Shown here piece by piece: positions 1 through 13,796 of a stretch of 64,000 nucleotides of DNA; position 1 is the first letter of the stretch; every line of letters begins with the position of its first letter. The notes below the pieces were generated by a model. The model was given only the letters and a program-made list of their open reading frames with translations, was not told the origin of the DNA and did no database searches. The DNA is taken from NCBI GenBank assembly GCA_947172415.1, contig OX359191.1, forward strand, positions 5,022,001 through 5,086,000, read 5' to 3'. Made by a program: the position numbers and the translations under genes. This DNA comes from Chondrosia reniformis (taxonomy: Eukaryota; Porifera; Demospongiae; Chondrillida; Chondrillidae).

Positions 1-3000
1 AAAGGTATGGGATATATTTGGAAAAATATGGGATATATTATGGGATATAATTGGCATTATTTTTAAATAATTGTATATATTAGGTAAAACTGATGGTCAT
101 ATTACACAAAATCATGGGATATATTTTGCAAAAATTATGGGATATAATTGCGAAAACTATGGGATATATTCGGAAAAACTATGGGATATATTGGGGAAAA
201 ACAATGGGATATTTTTGGAATAAGTATGGGATATATAGGACCAAAACTATGGGATATAATGGGCAAAATTATGGGATATTTTGCACTAAGACTATAGGGT
301 ATATTATCGGATATATTTGGCAAAAATTATTCAATATATTTAAAAAATATTGGATATATTTCGCAAAAACTGGGGGATATAGTTGGCTAAGACAATAGGG
401 TATTTTTTGGATATATTATGAAATATATTGGTTAAAATTTGTTGGAAAGCTTTGGAAAAACTATGGGATATACTGGTCCATTGGATATTTTAGGCAAAAA
501 GTGAGGGATATATTAGGCCTAATTTTGGGATATATATATGGAAAAGTTATGGGATATACCATGGGAGGTATTTTTAAAAAGCAATGGGATATATTGGGTA
601 AAACTACGGGATATATTTTGGGATATAATTGACAATATATTTAAATAATTGAATGTATTAATCAAAAACTAAGGGATATATTAGACAAAATTATGGGATA
701 TAGTGGCGAAATTATGGGATATATTAGGAAAAACTATGGGATATATTCGGAAAAAATGGGATATACTCGGTAAAAACTATTGGATACATTTGACAAAAAC
801 TAAGGGGTATATTGGGAAAACTATGGGATATATTATGGGATATAATTGGCAATATCTTTAAATAATTGATATTAAGCAAAAACTGAGGGATATATTAGGC
901 AAAATTATGGGATATATTTGGCAAAATTATGGGATATATTAGCAAAAACTATGGGATATATTCGGAGTAACTATGGGATATATTTAGCAAAACCTATGGG
1001 ATATATTGGGCTTAGATTATAGGTTATATTATGGGATACATTTGGCACAAAATATGGAATATATTTGTAAAAATTTGGGATATTTTTGCCAAAATCTATG
1101 GGTATAGTTGGCTAAGGCTATAGGTGATTTTATGGGATTTATTCAGGAAAACTATTGGATATATTGGGCAAAAATTATGGATACATTTTAGGATGTATTG
1201 GTTAAATATTGTTGGATATATTTGGCAAAACTATGTGATATACTGGTCCATTGGATATATTAAGCAAAAACTAAGGGATATATAGGTCAAATAATTATTG
1301 GATATACTATTATATATATTTGTCAAAAGCTATGGGATATATAAGTAGGGATACATTGGATAAAACTATGGGATATATTTTGGGATATAAGGGTCAATAT
1401 TTGTAAATTATTGGTTATATTAAGGAAAAACTGAGGGATATAATAGGAAAAATTATGGGATATATTCGCCCAACCTATGGGATATATTCGGAATAACTAT
1501 GGAATATATTTGGCAATACTTATGGTTATATTGGGCTTATACTATAGGTTAGAATATGGGATATATTTGGCAAAATATGGGATATATTATGGGATATAAA
1601 TGGAAATATTCCTTAATTATTGGATATATTAAGTAGATATGAGGGACATATTAGGGATAGAGTTGGCCTAAATTCTGAGATATATTTGGCCAAAATTATA
1701 GGGTATATTTGCCAAAACTATGGGATATACCCGGAATAACTACGGGTTATATTGGGCAAAAACTGTGGGATGCATTCTGAAAAACTATGGGATATAATGG
1801 GCGAAAAGTATGGGATATATTAGGCAAAACGTATGGGATATATTATGGGATATAATTGGCAATATTTTTATATAATTGGATATATTAAGTAAAAACTGAG
1901 GGATATATTAGAAAAAATTATGGGATATACTAAACAAAGACTAAGGGATGTATTAGGCAAAATCATGGAATGTATATAGGCAAAAATTATGGGATATACT
2001 ATTGGATATATTTGTCTAAGGCTATGGATATATTTGACAAAACTAAGGGGTATGGTGGGTAAAACTATGGGATACATTATTGGATATAATTGTCAATATT
2101 ATAATATTTTAAGGAAAAACTGAGGGATATAAAAGGAAACATTATAGGATATATCTGCTAAAAATTATAGGATATACTTGCAAAAGCTATGGGATAAGAA
2201 CGGAATAACTATGGCATATATTTGGCAAAAACAATGGGATATATGGGGCTTAGACTATAGGTTATATTATGAGATACATTTGGCACATATTACGGGATAC
2301 ATTTGGCACATATGATGGGATATATTTGGCTAAGACTATAGGTTATTTTATGGGATATATTCTGCAAAATTATGGGATATATTGGGCCAAAATTATGGGA
2401 TATATTGGTTAAAAATTGTACGATATATTTAGCAAAACTATGGGATATACTGGTCCATTGGATATATTAAGTAAAAACTAAGGTATATATTTAGCACAAT
2501 AATGGGATATATAGGGCAAATATTATGGGATATACTATGGGATATATTTTTCAAAACCTATGGGATATGTTTGGCAAAAACTAAGGGGTATATTGGGTAA
2601 AACTATGGGATATATTATGGGATATAATTGTCAATATTTGTAAATGATTGGATATATTAAGGAAAAACTCAAGGAAAAATCAGGCAACATTATGGGATAT
2701 AAGTGGCAAAAATTATGGGATATACTTTGGGATATATTTGTGAAAAGCCATGGGATATATTTGACAAAAACTAAGGGGTATATTGGGAAAACTATGGGAT
2801 ATATTTTGGAATTTAATTGGCAATATTTGTAAATGATTGAAAAGATTAAGGAAAAACTGAGGGATATAATAATAAAATTATGGGATATATTTGGTAAAAA
2901 TTATTGGATATATTAAGTAAAAATTATTGGATATATTTGAAAACCTATGGGATATATTCGGAATAACTATGGGATATATTTTGCAAAACCTATGGGATAT

Positions 3001-6000
3001 ATTGGGCTTAGACTATAGGTTATATTATGGAATACTTTTGGCACAAATTAAAGGATATATTTCTAAAAATATGGGATATATTAGGCAAACATTGTGGGTA
3101 TATTTGCAAAAACTATGGTTATAGTTGCCTAAGACTATAGGTTATTTCATTGGATATATTCGGCAAAAATTATGGGATATATTGGGTAAAAATTATGGGA
3201 TATATTGGTTAAAAATTGTACGATATTTTGGCCAAACTATGGCATATACTAGTCCAATGGATATATTAAGCAAAATTTAAGAGACATATTGGGGAAAATT
3301 ATGGGATATATACGGCAAAAATTATGGAATATATTATGGGATATATTTGTCAAAATCTATGTGAGATATTTGATAAAAACTAAGGGGTATATTGGATAAA
3401 ACTATGAGATATACTGATCCATTGGATATATTAGGCAAAAACTAAAGGATATTTTAGTCAAAATATAGGATATATAGGGCAAAAATTATGGGATATACTA
3501 TGGGATATATTTGTCAAAACCTATGGGATCTTCTTGACAAAAAAATAGGGATATATTGGATAAAACTATGGGATATATTATGGGATATAATTGTCAATAT
3601 TTGTAAATGTTTGGATATATTAAGGGAAACCTCAGGGATATAATAGGAAAATTATGGGATATATTTGGTACAAATTATGGGATATTTTAGCAAACCCTAT
3701 GTGATATATTCGGAATAACTATGGGATATATTTGGCAAAACCTCAGGGATATATTGGGCTTAGACTATAGGTTATATTATGGGATATATTTGACAAAAAT
3801 TATTGGATAAATTTGACAAATATTAGGGGATACTTATCCAAAAACTATGGGATATATTTTGAAAAATTTGGGATATATTATGGGATATAATTGGCAATAT
3901 TTTTAAATATTTAGATAAATTAAGTAAACATTGGATGACATATTAGGGAAAAATATGGGATATAATTGGCAAAAATTATGGCATATATTTGCAAAAACTA
4001 GGGGATATATTCGGTAAAACTATGGGATATATAGTGCCCAAACTATATGATATATTGGGGTAAGACTATAGGTTATATTTTGGTATAATTTTGGAAAAAA
4101 GTATAGGATTAATTTTGTAAAATGAGGGATATATTTTCAAAATATGGGTTATGTTTCGCAAAAACTATGGGATATATTGGGTTAAGACTATAAGTTATTT
4201 TATTGTAAATATTGGCAAAAGTATGGGATTTACTTTGGTATATATTGGTTAAAAATTGTTGGATAGATTTGGCAAAACTATGGGATTTACTGATCCATTG
4301 GATATATTAAGCCAAGACTAAGGGATGTATTAGGCAAAATCGTGCGATATATAGGGGAAAAGTTATGGGATATACTATTGGATATATTTGTCAAAGGCTA
4401 TGGGATATATTTGACAAAAACTAAGGGGTATATTGGGTAAAACTATGGGATATATTATGGCATATAATTGGCAATATTTGTAAATGATTGGATATATTAA
4501 GGGAAACTGAAGGATATATTAGGCAAAATTATGGGATATATTTGGTAAAATTTATTGGATATATTTGCAAGACCTATGGTATATATTCGGAATAACTATG
4601 GAATATATTGGAAAAATATTGAATATAATCGGAGTAACTATGGGATATATAAGGAAAAACCTATGGGATATATTGGGCTAAGACTATAGGTTATATTATG
4701 GGACACATATGGCACAAATTATGGGATATATATGTAGAAATGTGAGATATATTTGTAAAAATATGGGATATATTAAGCAAAAACTATGGGGACATTTGGC
4801 CAAGACTATAGGTTATTTTATGGAATATATTTTGTAAAAATTATGGGATATATTTTGAAAAATAAGGGATATATTTGGCCAAGCTATGGGATATTTTGGA
4901 CTGGGTCTATAGTTTATTTTATGGGATATATTCGACGAAACTATTGGATTTATTAGGCAAAACTTATGGAATATATTATGTGGTAAAGTGGTTAAAATTT
5001 GTTGGATTTATTTTGCAAAACTTTGGGATATACTGGTCCATTGGATATATTAAGCAAAAACTAATGGATGCATTAAGAAAGTTATGGGATATAGAGGGCA
5101 AACATTATGGGATATACTATGGGATATATTTGTCAAAAGGTATGGGATATATTTGACAAAAACTAAGGGGTATATTGGGTAAAACTATGGAAGATATTAT
5201 GGGATATAATTGGCAATATTTTAAACAATTGGATATATTAATTAAAAACTGAGGGACATAATAGCCAAAATTCTGGGATATTTTGCGCTAAGACAATACG
5301 TTTTATTATCGGATATATTAGGAAAACTTATGGGATATTTTGGGCAAAAACTATGGGATATATTCGGAAAAACAATGGGATATATTTTGGGATATATTGG
5401 TTAAAAGTTTTGGTTAAATTTGGCAAAACTATAGGATATACAGATCCATCGGATATATAAAGAAAAACCTAAGTGATGTAAGAAGCTATATTATGGGATA
5501 TATTGGTCAAACATTATGGGATATACTATTGGATATATTTGTCAAAGGATATGGGATATATTTGACAAAAAGTAAGGGGTATATTTGGTAAAACTATGGG
5601 ATATATTATGGGATATAATTGTCAATATTTTTAAAAGATTGGATATATTTAGGAAAAAATGAGGGATATAATAGGAAAAATTATGGGATATATTTGGTAA
5701 ATATTATGGGATATATTTGTAAAACCTATGGAATATATTCGGAATAACCATGGGATATATTTGGCAAAACCTATGGGGTATATTGGGCTTAAACTATAGG
5801 TTATATTTTGGGTATATTTGGAAACATTATGGGATATATTTGCAAAAACTATGGATATATTTGGAAAAACTATGGGATATATTGGGCTAAAACTATAGGA
5901 TATATTGGGAAAACTATGGGATATATAGTGCAAAAACTATGGGGTATATTGGGCTTGGTCTATAGGTTATTTTATGGGATATATTCGTCAAAACTATTTT

Positions 6001-9000
6001 ATTTAATGGACAAAAATTATGGGATACATTATGGGATAAATTGGTTAAAAATTGTAGGATATACTGGCAAAACTATGGAATATACACTCCATAGGATATA
6101 TAAAGCATAAATTAAATGATATAATAGGCTTAATTATGGGATATATTGTGCACAAATTATGGGATCTACTATGGGTTATATTTGTGAAAAGTTATGGGCT
6201 ATATTTGACCAAAACTAGAGGGCATATTGGGAAAACTATGGGATATATTATGGGATATAATTGGCAATATTTTAAAAAAATTGGATATAGTAGGTAACAA
6301 CTGAGGAATATAATAGACAAAATTATGGGATATATGTGGCAAAAATTATGGGATATATTTGCAAAACCTATGGGATATATTCGGAATAACTTTGGGATAT
6401 ATTTGGCAAAACCTATGGGATATATTGGTCTTAGACTATAGGTTATATTATGGGATCCATTTGGCACAAATTAAGGGTTATATGTGTAATAATATGGGAT
6501 ACTTTTGGCAAAAACTATGGGTATATTTGGCTAAGACTATAGGTTATTAAATGGGATATATTCGGCAAAACTATGGGATATATTCGGCAAAACTATGGGA
6601 AATATTGGGCAAAAATTATGGGAAATATTATGGGATATATTAGTTAAAAATGGTACGATATATTTGGAAAACTATGGGATATACTGGTCCATTGATATAT
6701 TAAGGAAAAACTAAAGAATATTTTAGGCAAAATTATGGGATATATAGGGCTTAACATTATGGGATATACTATTTGATATATTGGGCAAAAATTAAGGGGT
6801 ATATTGGGTAAAACTATGGGATATCTTATGGGATATAAATGTCAATATTTGATAATTGGATATATATGGAAAAACTTAGTGCAATATTAGGCAAAGTTAT
6901 GGGATATATTTGGCAAAAATTAGGGAATATATTTGAAAAAAATATGGGTTATATTCAGAAAAACTACGGGATATAATGAGCAAAAACTATGGGAAATATT
7001 CGGAAAAACTATGGGATATATAGGGCAAAAACTATGGGTTACATTGGGCTAAGACTAGAGGTTATAATATGGAATATATTTGGCAAAATTTATGGGATAT
7101 TTTTCGAAAAATAAGGGATATATTTAGGCAAAACTATTGGATATTTTGTGCTAGGACTATAGGTTATTTTATGGGATATATTCATCCAAAACTATTCGTT
7201 TTATTGGACAAAAATTATGGGATATATTATGGGATATATTGGTTAAAAATTGTATGGTACATTTAGAAAACTATGGAATATACTGGTCCATTGGATTTAT
7301 TTAGCAAAAACTAAGTGATACATTAGGCAAAATTATGGGATATAAAGGGTTTAAAATTATGGGATATACTATGGGATATATTTGTCAAAGGATATGGGAT
7401 ATATTTGACAAAAACTTAAGGGTATATTGGGTAAAACTATGGGATATATTATGGGATATAATTGTCAATATTTGTAAATGATTTGATATAATAAGGAAAA
7501 ACTGAGGAATATAATTGGAAAAAATTATGGGATATATTTGGTAAAATTATGGGATATATTTGCAAAACCTATGGGATATATTCGGAATACTATGAGATAT
7601 ATTTGGCAAAACCTACGGCATCTATTGGGCTTAGTTTATAGGTTATCTTATGGGATATATTTGGAAAAATTGAGGGATATATTCGCCAAAACTATGGGAT
7701 ATATTCGGAAAAAATATGGGTTATATTATTGGATATAATTGGCAATTTATTTAAATAATTGGGTGTATTAATCAAAAACTCCGGGATATAATAGGCGAAA
7801 TTATGGGATATATTTAGCAAAAGTTATGGGATATATAAGCAAAGAGTATGGGATATGTTCCGAAAAATATGGGAAATACTTGGCAATAACTATGCGATAC
7901 ATTGGATAAGACTATAGGTTATTTTATGGGATGTATTTGGTTAAAACTATTGGATTTATTTGGCAAAAATTATTGTATATATTATGGGGTTAATTGGTTA
8001 AAATTGTTGGATTCCTTGGGCAAAACTATGGGATATACTGGTCCATTGGTTTTATTTAGCAAAAACTAAGGGATGCATTAAGCAAAATTGGGGGATATAT
8101 GGAGCAAACATTATGGGATATACTAAGGGACATATTTGTCAAAACCTATGGGATATATTTGACCGAAACTTAGGGATATATTGGGTAAAACTGTGGGATA
8201 TATTATGTTATATAAATGGTAATATCTTTAAATAATTGGATATATTAAGCAAAAACTGAGGAACATATTATGCAAAATTATAGGATATATTTGGTAAAAC
8301 TTATGGGATATATTTGCAAAACCTATGTGATATATTCGGAATAATTATGGGAAATATTTGGCAAAACCTATTGGATATATTGGGCTAAGACTATAGGTTA
8401 TTTTATTGGATATATTTGGAAAAACTTAAGGGATATATTTTGAAAAATAAGGTATATATTTGGCAAAACTATGGGATATATTGGGTAAGACTATAGGTTA
8501 TTTTATTGGATATATCCGTCAAAAACTATTAGATTTATTGGGCAAAAATTATGGGATAAATTGGTTAACAATTTTTGGATATATTTGGCAAAACTATGGG
8601 ATTTACACTCCATAGGATTAATTAAGCAAAAACTAAGCGATATAATAGGCAAAATTATGGGATATAATGTGCCAAAATTATGGGATATACTATGGGATAT
8701 ATTTGTGAACAGCTATGGGATATATTTGGCCTAAACTAAGGGGTATATTGGGTAAAACTGTGGGATATATTATTGGATATAAATGGCAATATCTTAAAAT
8801 AAATGGATATATTAAGCAAAAACTGAGGGACATATTTGGCAAAATTATGGGATATATTTGGCAAAAATTATGGGATATATTTGCAAAAACTATGGGATAT
8901 ATTTGGATAAACTATGGGATATAATGGGCAAAAACTATGGGATATTTTGCCCTAAGATTATAGGTTATATCATTGGATATATTTGGCAAAAGTTATTGGA

Positions 9001-9355
9001 TATCTTTAGACAATTATGGGATATATTTCGCAAAAACTATGGGATATATTGAGCTAAGACTATAGGTTATTTTAAGGGATATATTCGGCAAAAACTATTG
9101 GATTTTTGGGCAAAAATATGGGTTATATTATGGTGTAAATTGGTTAAAAATTGTTGGTTATCTTTGGCAAAACTGGGGGATATACTGGTCCATTGGATAT
9201 ATTAGTCAAAAACTAAGGGATAAATTAGGCCAAATTTTGGGATATGTAGGGCAAACATTATGAGATATTACATGGGATGTTTTTGTCAAAAGCTATGGGA
9301 TATATTGGATAAAATTATTGGGATATATTTTGGGGTATAATTGGCCATATATTTA
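1..9355 (+). repeat. Satellite array, 22-23 bp unit with higher-order structure
   Basis: Nearly all of this block is variants of one unit, roughly ATGGGATATATT followed by GGCAAAAACT. Variants recur in a fixed order: a GACTATAGGTTATTTT variant, then a GGTTAAAAATTGTTGG variant, then a TACTGGTCCATTGG variant, then a spacer reading TTGGCAATATTTTTAAATAA. The TGGTCCATTGG landmark (with variants) occurs near 471, 1241, 2449, 3247, 4289, 5031, 5441, 6085, 6682, 7281, 8034, 8605 and 9185. The usual higher-order spacing is therefore about 600-800 bp. The G-containing strand is always the plus strand. The short reading frames in it are by-products of the repeat, not genes. Confidence 0.95.
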
Positions 9356-10609
9356 CGCTAGTGGAACATGTCCATACTTCCGTAAATTTTCAAAAAAAGT
9401 CGTTAACTAACACTCTTTTTAATCTACTCTATTTTACTTTAGAAACATCGTATCACTAAACCAATTATATAGATTTGAAGGGCTAATCTTTCTTAATAAT
9501 TTGGATACAAGAGCGTCACGATTGCAGGCTTAAAGGAGAAGGTAAGCGGCCGTAAGTGAGAGGTGCCAAATCGCCAAAAATGCTTTATTAGACAGTGGAA
9601 AATACGAATATAGAATAAATGGTGACACCAATCTATGAAGGATAATGATATCTAACGATGGTATGCATACTCCTTTCAAATTCCCTTTACTTTTTGAATT
9701 ATAATCGAAAACGTATTTTCGTACCTTTATCGGGCGCCTCTAGTACTTCATATCTCAGTTAAACAAGGGAATATTCCAGGAGTATACATACAACTTTTAG
9801 GCTGTTACTTACTGAAGAGATTGATGTCAAAAAATGGTTAGATATACAATTCCATTTTCCATTTGTCTCTTCTCCTTCGAGTAATGGTATTGTCACGTGA
9901 TTATCAGCCGAAATTAGTGGTATAGCTTAGCCATCATACAATGACGTTATATGACGTTGCATATGCACCCAAATATTTGGTAACATGTTATACAAACATT
10001 AGACTTCTGAAGTTGATATATCAAGTTAGGCTTCTCGGTAGCGATACAGTTTCCTTGATCGAAGTTTTTTGTTGTTTAAGAGGTAAGTGGAAACAGTAAG
10101 CATATTGCATGTCTACCAATATCTACGTAATTATCAATGGCGAAAATGTATGAGCAATTAACGAAGTATAATCAAAAGAAAATAGAACGTTTCGGTCATG
10201 TAAGCCTTAATTCCTTAGCTATTATAATACGTTAATAATAGCTGCGGAATTAAGGCTTACCTGACCGAAACGTTCTATTCTTTTTTTGATTATTAACGTA
10301 GTAGAATCAAAAGAAAAGCGTTTTATTCTTCTTTTGATTATTAACGAAAAGAAAAATAGATCGTTTCGGTCACGTAGGCCTTTATTGGCCTTCCTCCGTC
10401 GTTGGCCTTCCTCCGCAATTGCTCATAAGTTTTCACAATTGATAATTTAACATCGATAACGACTAGTGATGACTCGTGACGTTTCAGTGGTGCTCTCCTT
10501 CATGCGCAGGTCACATGCTAGAGACACTTCCGCCTGGAATGTGACACCTCTGAATGCGCTAATAGACGATTTACAAAAATCGGAAATTCGTATACATGTT
10601 ACACATGCG
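9356..10609. mobile_element. Non-autonomous TIR element inserted in the satellite
   Basis: The satellite stops inside its spacer variant and resumes at the matching point 1.25 kb later. The insert begins CGCTAGTGGAACATGT and ends with the reverse complement of CGCATGTGTAACATGT (13 of 16 match). A TA dinucleotide flanks each side (9354-9355 and 10610-10611), consistent with a TA target duplication. No transposase reading frame is present, so it looks like a non-autonomous DNA transposon. Its superfamily cannot be fixed from the ends alone; a TA duplication fits Tc1/mariner-like elements among others. Confidence 0.6.
10133..10442. repeat. Foldback element nested in the TIR element
   Basis: The outer arms are imperfect inverted copies: TATGAGCAATT near 10150 and AATTGCTCATAAG near 10416. 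An inner, near-perfect hairpin at 10181-10279 pairs AATAGAACGTTTCGGTCA with TGACCGAAACGTTCTATT. A third copy of the GTTTCGGTCA arm lies near 10363. This is a MITE or foldback-type repeat with no coding capacity. Confidence 0.7.
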
Positions 10610-10611
10610 TA

Positions 10612-11288
10612 GAAAATTGGATGTATTAAAGGACAACTGAGGGATATATTAGGTGAAATTATTGGATATATTTGGTAAAAATTATGGGATATATATTTTC
10701 GAAACCTAAGTGATATATTCGGAATAACTATGGAATATATCTGGCAAAACCTATGGGATATATATTGGGTTTAGACTATAGGTTATATTATGGGATATAT
10801 TTGGCAAAAGTAGGGGATATATTTTAAAAAATAAGGGAAACATTTGGCAAAACTATGGGATATATTTGGCCAAATGTTTTTGGTTATATTTGCAAAAACT
10901 ATACTATATATTCGGAAAAACTTTGACATATATAGGTTAAAAACAATGGGATATATTGGGCTAAGACTATAGGTTTTTTATGGGATATATTCGTTAAAGC
11001 TGTTGGATTTATTGGGCAAAAATTATGGGATATATTGGGCAAAAATTATGGGTTATATTATGGGATATATTGGTCAAAAATTGTTGGATTGATTTGGCAA
11101 AACTATGAGATATACTGGTCCATTGGATATATTAGGCAAAAACTAAGGGATATATTAGGTCAAATTTTGGGATATGTATAGCAAAAATTATGGGATATAC
11201 CATGGGATGTATTTGTCAAAACTATGGGATATATTTGGTAAAACTATGGAATATATTTTGGGATATTATTGGCAATATATTAAAATAA
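10612..11288 (+). repeat. Satellite array, second block
   Basis: The 22-23 bp unit and the same landmark variants resume here (TACTGGTCCATTGG near 11112). Removing the 1.25 kb insert gives a normal higher-order spacing of about 665 bp between the 9185 and 11112 landmarks. This indicates one array interrupted by an insertion. The array ends at about 11288, where unique sequence begins. Confidence 0.92.
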
Positions 11289-11324
11289 CAGTAAAGAAAA
11301 AGCTTTTTAAAGCCTGCATCAAAC

Positions 11325-11932
11325 TTGACAGGGAACAAAGCCATGTCTGCAGGCAAAGGAACAAGCAATACAGACACACAGAGAGAAAATGATACTAGAG
11401 AGAGCAAGCTCTTGCTGCCAAGAGGAATGCAGAGGAAGACACAAAATGTATTCTGTGTTCGCAAATTGCACAGGATGGGTTTTTCACCTCAAGAGAACAT
11501 GCAACATCATGCAGAGCTGGCTAAAATGTCATGTGAGTCTGGTTGGAAGCAGACACTCAAAGTACAACTCAAATTTAGGAAGGTGGTGCTGAAGCAAACC
11601 TTTCCAGACAAGTCAGTGTTTCAGTATTCAATAAAGGGAAAGCAACTGACCTCTTGTGAACTGCTTCAAAATATGTGCAAATTAATGGATACTTTACCTT
11701 GCTAAACAGAGTCTGCAATTTTGGCTAATCCAAGCTTGCTAGTTGGAACCTGTATTGCTCATAGGTTTTAGGATGAAGATGGTTGTTTAGTATGGTATAA
11801 AGGCCTTGTAGTGGGAAAGGTTCCAGACAGTGAGTGCTTTCAAGGTATCTACTTTCGGGAAGAAGAAATTTGAGAGTTTGAACTACTGTAAGATTTTCAC
11901 AACAATGACCTGAAGTTCATATTTAGATAGAT
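11325..11932 (+). pseudogene. Decayed Tudor-like domain coding sequence, copy 1
   Basis: One frame runs 126 codons to a stop at 11703. It then continues in the same frame through three more stops to about 11932, still reading like protein. The second part has a Tudor-like pattern: LVGTCIAHRF, stop, DEDGCLVWYKGLVVGKVPDS, then IYFREEEI, stop, EFELL, stop, DFHNNDLKFIF. This resembles small Tudor-like domains with a V-x-H-x-F...WYKG...Y pattern. The N-terminal 100 residues are not recognised. The four stops in an otherwise continuous frame indicate a pseudogene. A (GATA)n tract follows at 11930. The domain assignment is moderate and comes from pattern only. Confidence 0.5.
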
Positions 11933-12249
11933 AGACAGATAGATTTATTGTTTCAATAATATTATGGTCACGTATACAGTATATGCATACGGGAATATTA
12001 ATGGAGCGATGAAACTTGATGCTTCTGGCCCTCAAGAAGGCCTTGGACTACTAAAAATGGTTAGGTTATGAATTTTATACACCACAGATCCTGCATGGAG
12101 GGGGGTTGTATATGAACCCAATGAACCCCCGTACACAGGCCTGGCTAGCTAGCTGTATTGCAACTTGCACTGTAGCTAGCTAGCTGATGCGTAATGCTTT
12201 TGTGTACGATAGTTTAGTGCATATAGGGCAAAATGCACTCTGGAAATGT

Positions 12250-12507
12250 GAACTGCTTCAAAACCTGAGCAAATTAATGGATATTTTGCTTTGAGTAAAT
12301 GATGCAGCATCCAGCCAAATTCAACATATAGCTAGCTGCCTAGGCTCACAGGTTGAAGGATAAATATAATTGCCTAGCATGGTAGTAAAAGTGGCAAATG
12401 TTCCCCACAGCGAGTTCCTTAAATTTATCCCGGTTGGAGGAGTAGAAATTTGCTAGCTTGAACTGCTACAAGGTTTTCACAACGATGATCTGATGTTTAT
12501 ATTTAAT
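12250..12507 (+). pseudogene. Decayed Tudor-like coding sequence, copy 2 (partial)
   Basis: This is a more decayed copy in the same orientation. ELLQNLSKLMD matches ELLQNMCKLMD of copy 1. Further on, KVANVPHSEF and LELLQGFHNDDLMFIF match the KVPDSECF and DFHNNDLKFIF parts. The central WYKG strand is scrambled by stops and indels. The simplest reading is a local tandem duplication followed by independent decay. Confidence 0.45.
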
Positions 12508-12547
12508 ACGATACTGTTTTTGCACTGTAGTTTAGCGTGAAATAAAA

Positions 12548-12655
12548 ATGGTAAGTTGAAGAAAGCCACAAGAACGGCATGGCAGGGCCCTTAATGCCCA
12601 GATAAGTTTTCAGACGATTCTCGATAATGTCTGAGCGTTATGCGGTGTTTCCATA
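12548..12655 (-). repeat. Dispersed repeat, inverted partner of 34214-34321
   Basis: The reverse complement of this block aligns over about 105 bp with the sequence just upstream of the EIF2B1 start codon. Shared segments include ATTAACGCTCAGA-like, TAAGGGCCCTGCC and GCCGTTCTTGTGGCTTTCT. No coding capacity is evident. Confidence 0.65.
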
Positions 12656-12947
12656 CTAAGTTGTATCCTTTCAAGGTATTTGTTTTAATTATTCTTGCCT
12701 TGAGCTGGAATTTTGTTAATGTAATAGTTTTGATGATTACATAGATTGCGTGCACTCTCATTGCATGTGTGTCATTCACAGCCAATGCATTGGAAACAGT
12801 GACTACATACATGTATACAGAATGTACAATTCAAATTTACCATGCACACAGCAGCTATCTTTTATAATATGTAATTATGAACATACATTTAAAATTGAAT
12901 GTAAGGAAAGAGCATAGTTAACAAATAAGGATATTATTGGGTGTGTA

Positions 12948-13796
12948 TCAGAGAGTATGGTAGTACTCTCTAAGTAGGAATTGCCAGAAAAAAATGGCCG
13001 CCCTATCCAATGTATTAGCAATCAACACCTCATAAATCGCCAACGAAGCGATTTTCGGTTATATTCGGTTATTTGCCGCGATTAATGCACGCTTTCCTAA
13101 ATACCAAAACATGTTTCGACGCTCTACACGCTCTATAGCATTCAAAAAGTGGCTAACTAGGAATAGACCCATTTCCATAATTAATTTTTTCTTCTTTCTT
13201 TTATTGAATAGACTAGCGCTAATATGCAGGCACGTACTAGTTATATATCATGATAAATATTTTGGAACTAGGGAATAGACAGTCCTAAATCTGAATGCGC
13301 TCTACAATAAGCATGTTAATTTTGAAGAGCGAAAATTGGGGTCTTCTCGGAAGCCATTTTTTAATTAAGAGATCATGGTTTTCGGCATATTTCTCTTGTC
13401 TAAGACGTTATTTTGAGATCTTCGCCAAGAAAACTTTCAAATCAATTTAAAACAAGTAATATTAAGAGGAAAAAGGGGGAATACAAGTAAATAAATACAT
13501 TTACTAAAATGATGTTTGAAGTAGGAATGGCAGTGTTCACTAATACATCTGCAAAAAGTATGGAAACAAGACACTGATCATATGATAAGGCTAATCATAC
13601 AGAAGTTGTATATATACTGAAATTTAAGGTTAGTGCGCCTAAACACAGAAGTGTATGGTTAATTTACTTAAATTTCAGTATATATGCAACTTCTGTATGA
13701 TTAGCCTTATCATAAAATCAGTGTCTTGTTTCGATACTTTTTGCAGATGATTAGTGAACACTGCCATTCCTACTTCTAACATCATTTTTGTAAATG
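12948..13796 (+). repeat. Dispersed repeat family A, copy 1 (ends in a foldback)
   Basis: It begins TCAGAGAGTATGG and is followed by TAGTACTCTCTAAGTAGGAA. It matches 38495-39440 throughout, apart from small indels. The left-end CTAAGTAGGAATTGCC is roughly the inverse of GCCATTCCTACTT at the right end, giving short terminal inverted repeats. The right third (13508-13796) is a long hairpin: ATGGCAGTGTTCACTAAT and its inverse flank a centre with ACAGAAGTGTATGGTTAA. There is no transposase, so it is probably a non-autonomous DNA element. Confidence 0.7.

Noticed and set aside
93..9052. Many open frames of 60-100 codons on both strands in the first 9 kb
   Set aside because: They translate the satellite unit (repeated MGYI/LWDI or NISHSF strings); repeat artefacts, not genes.
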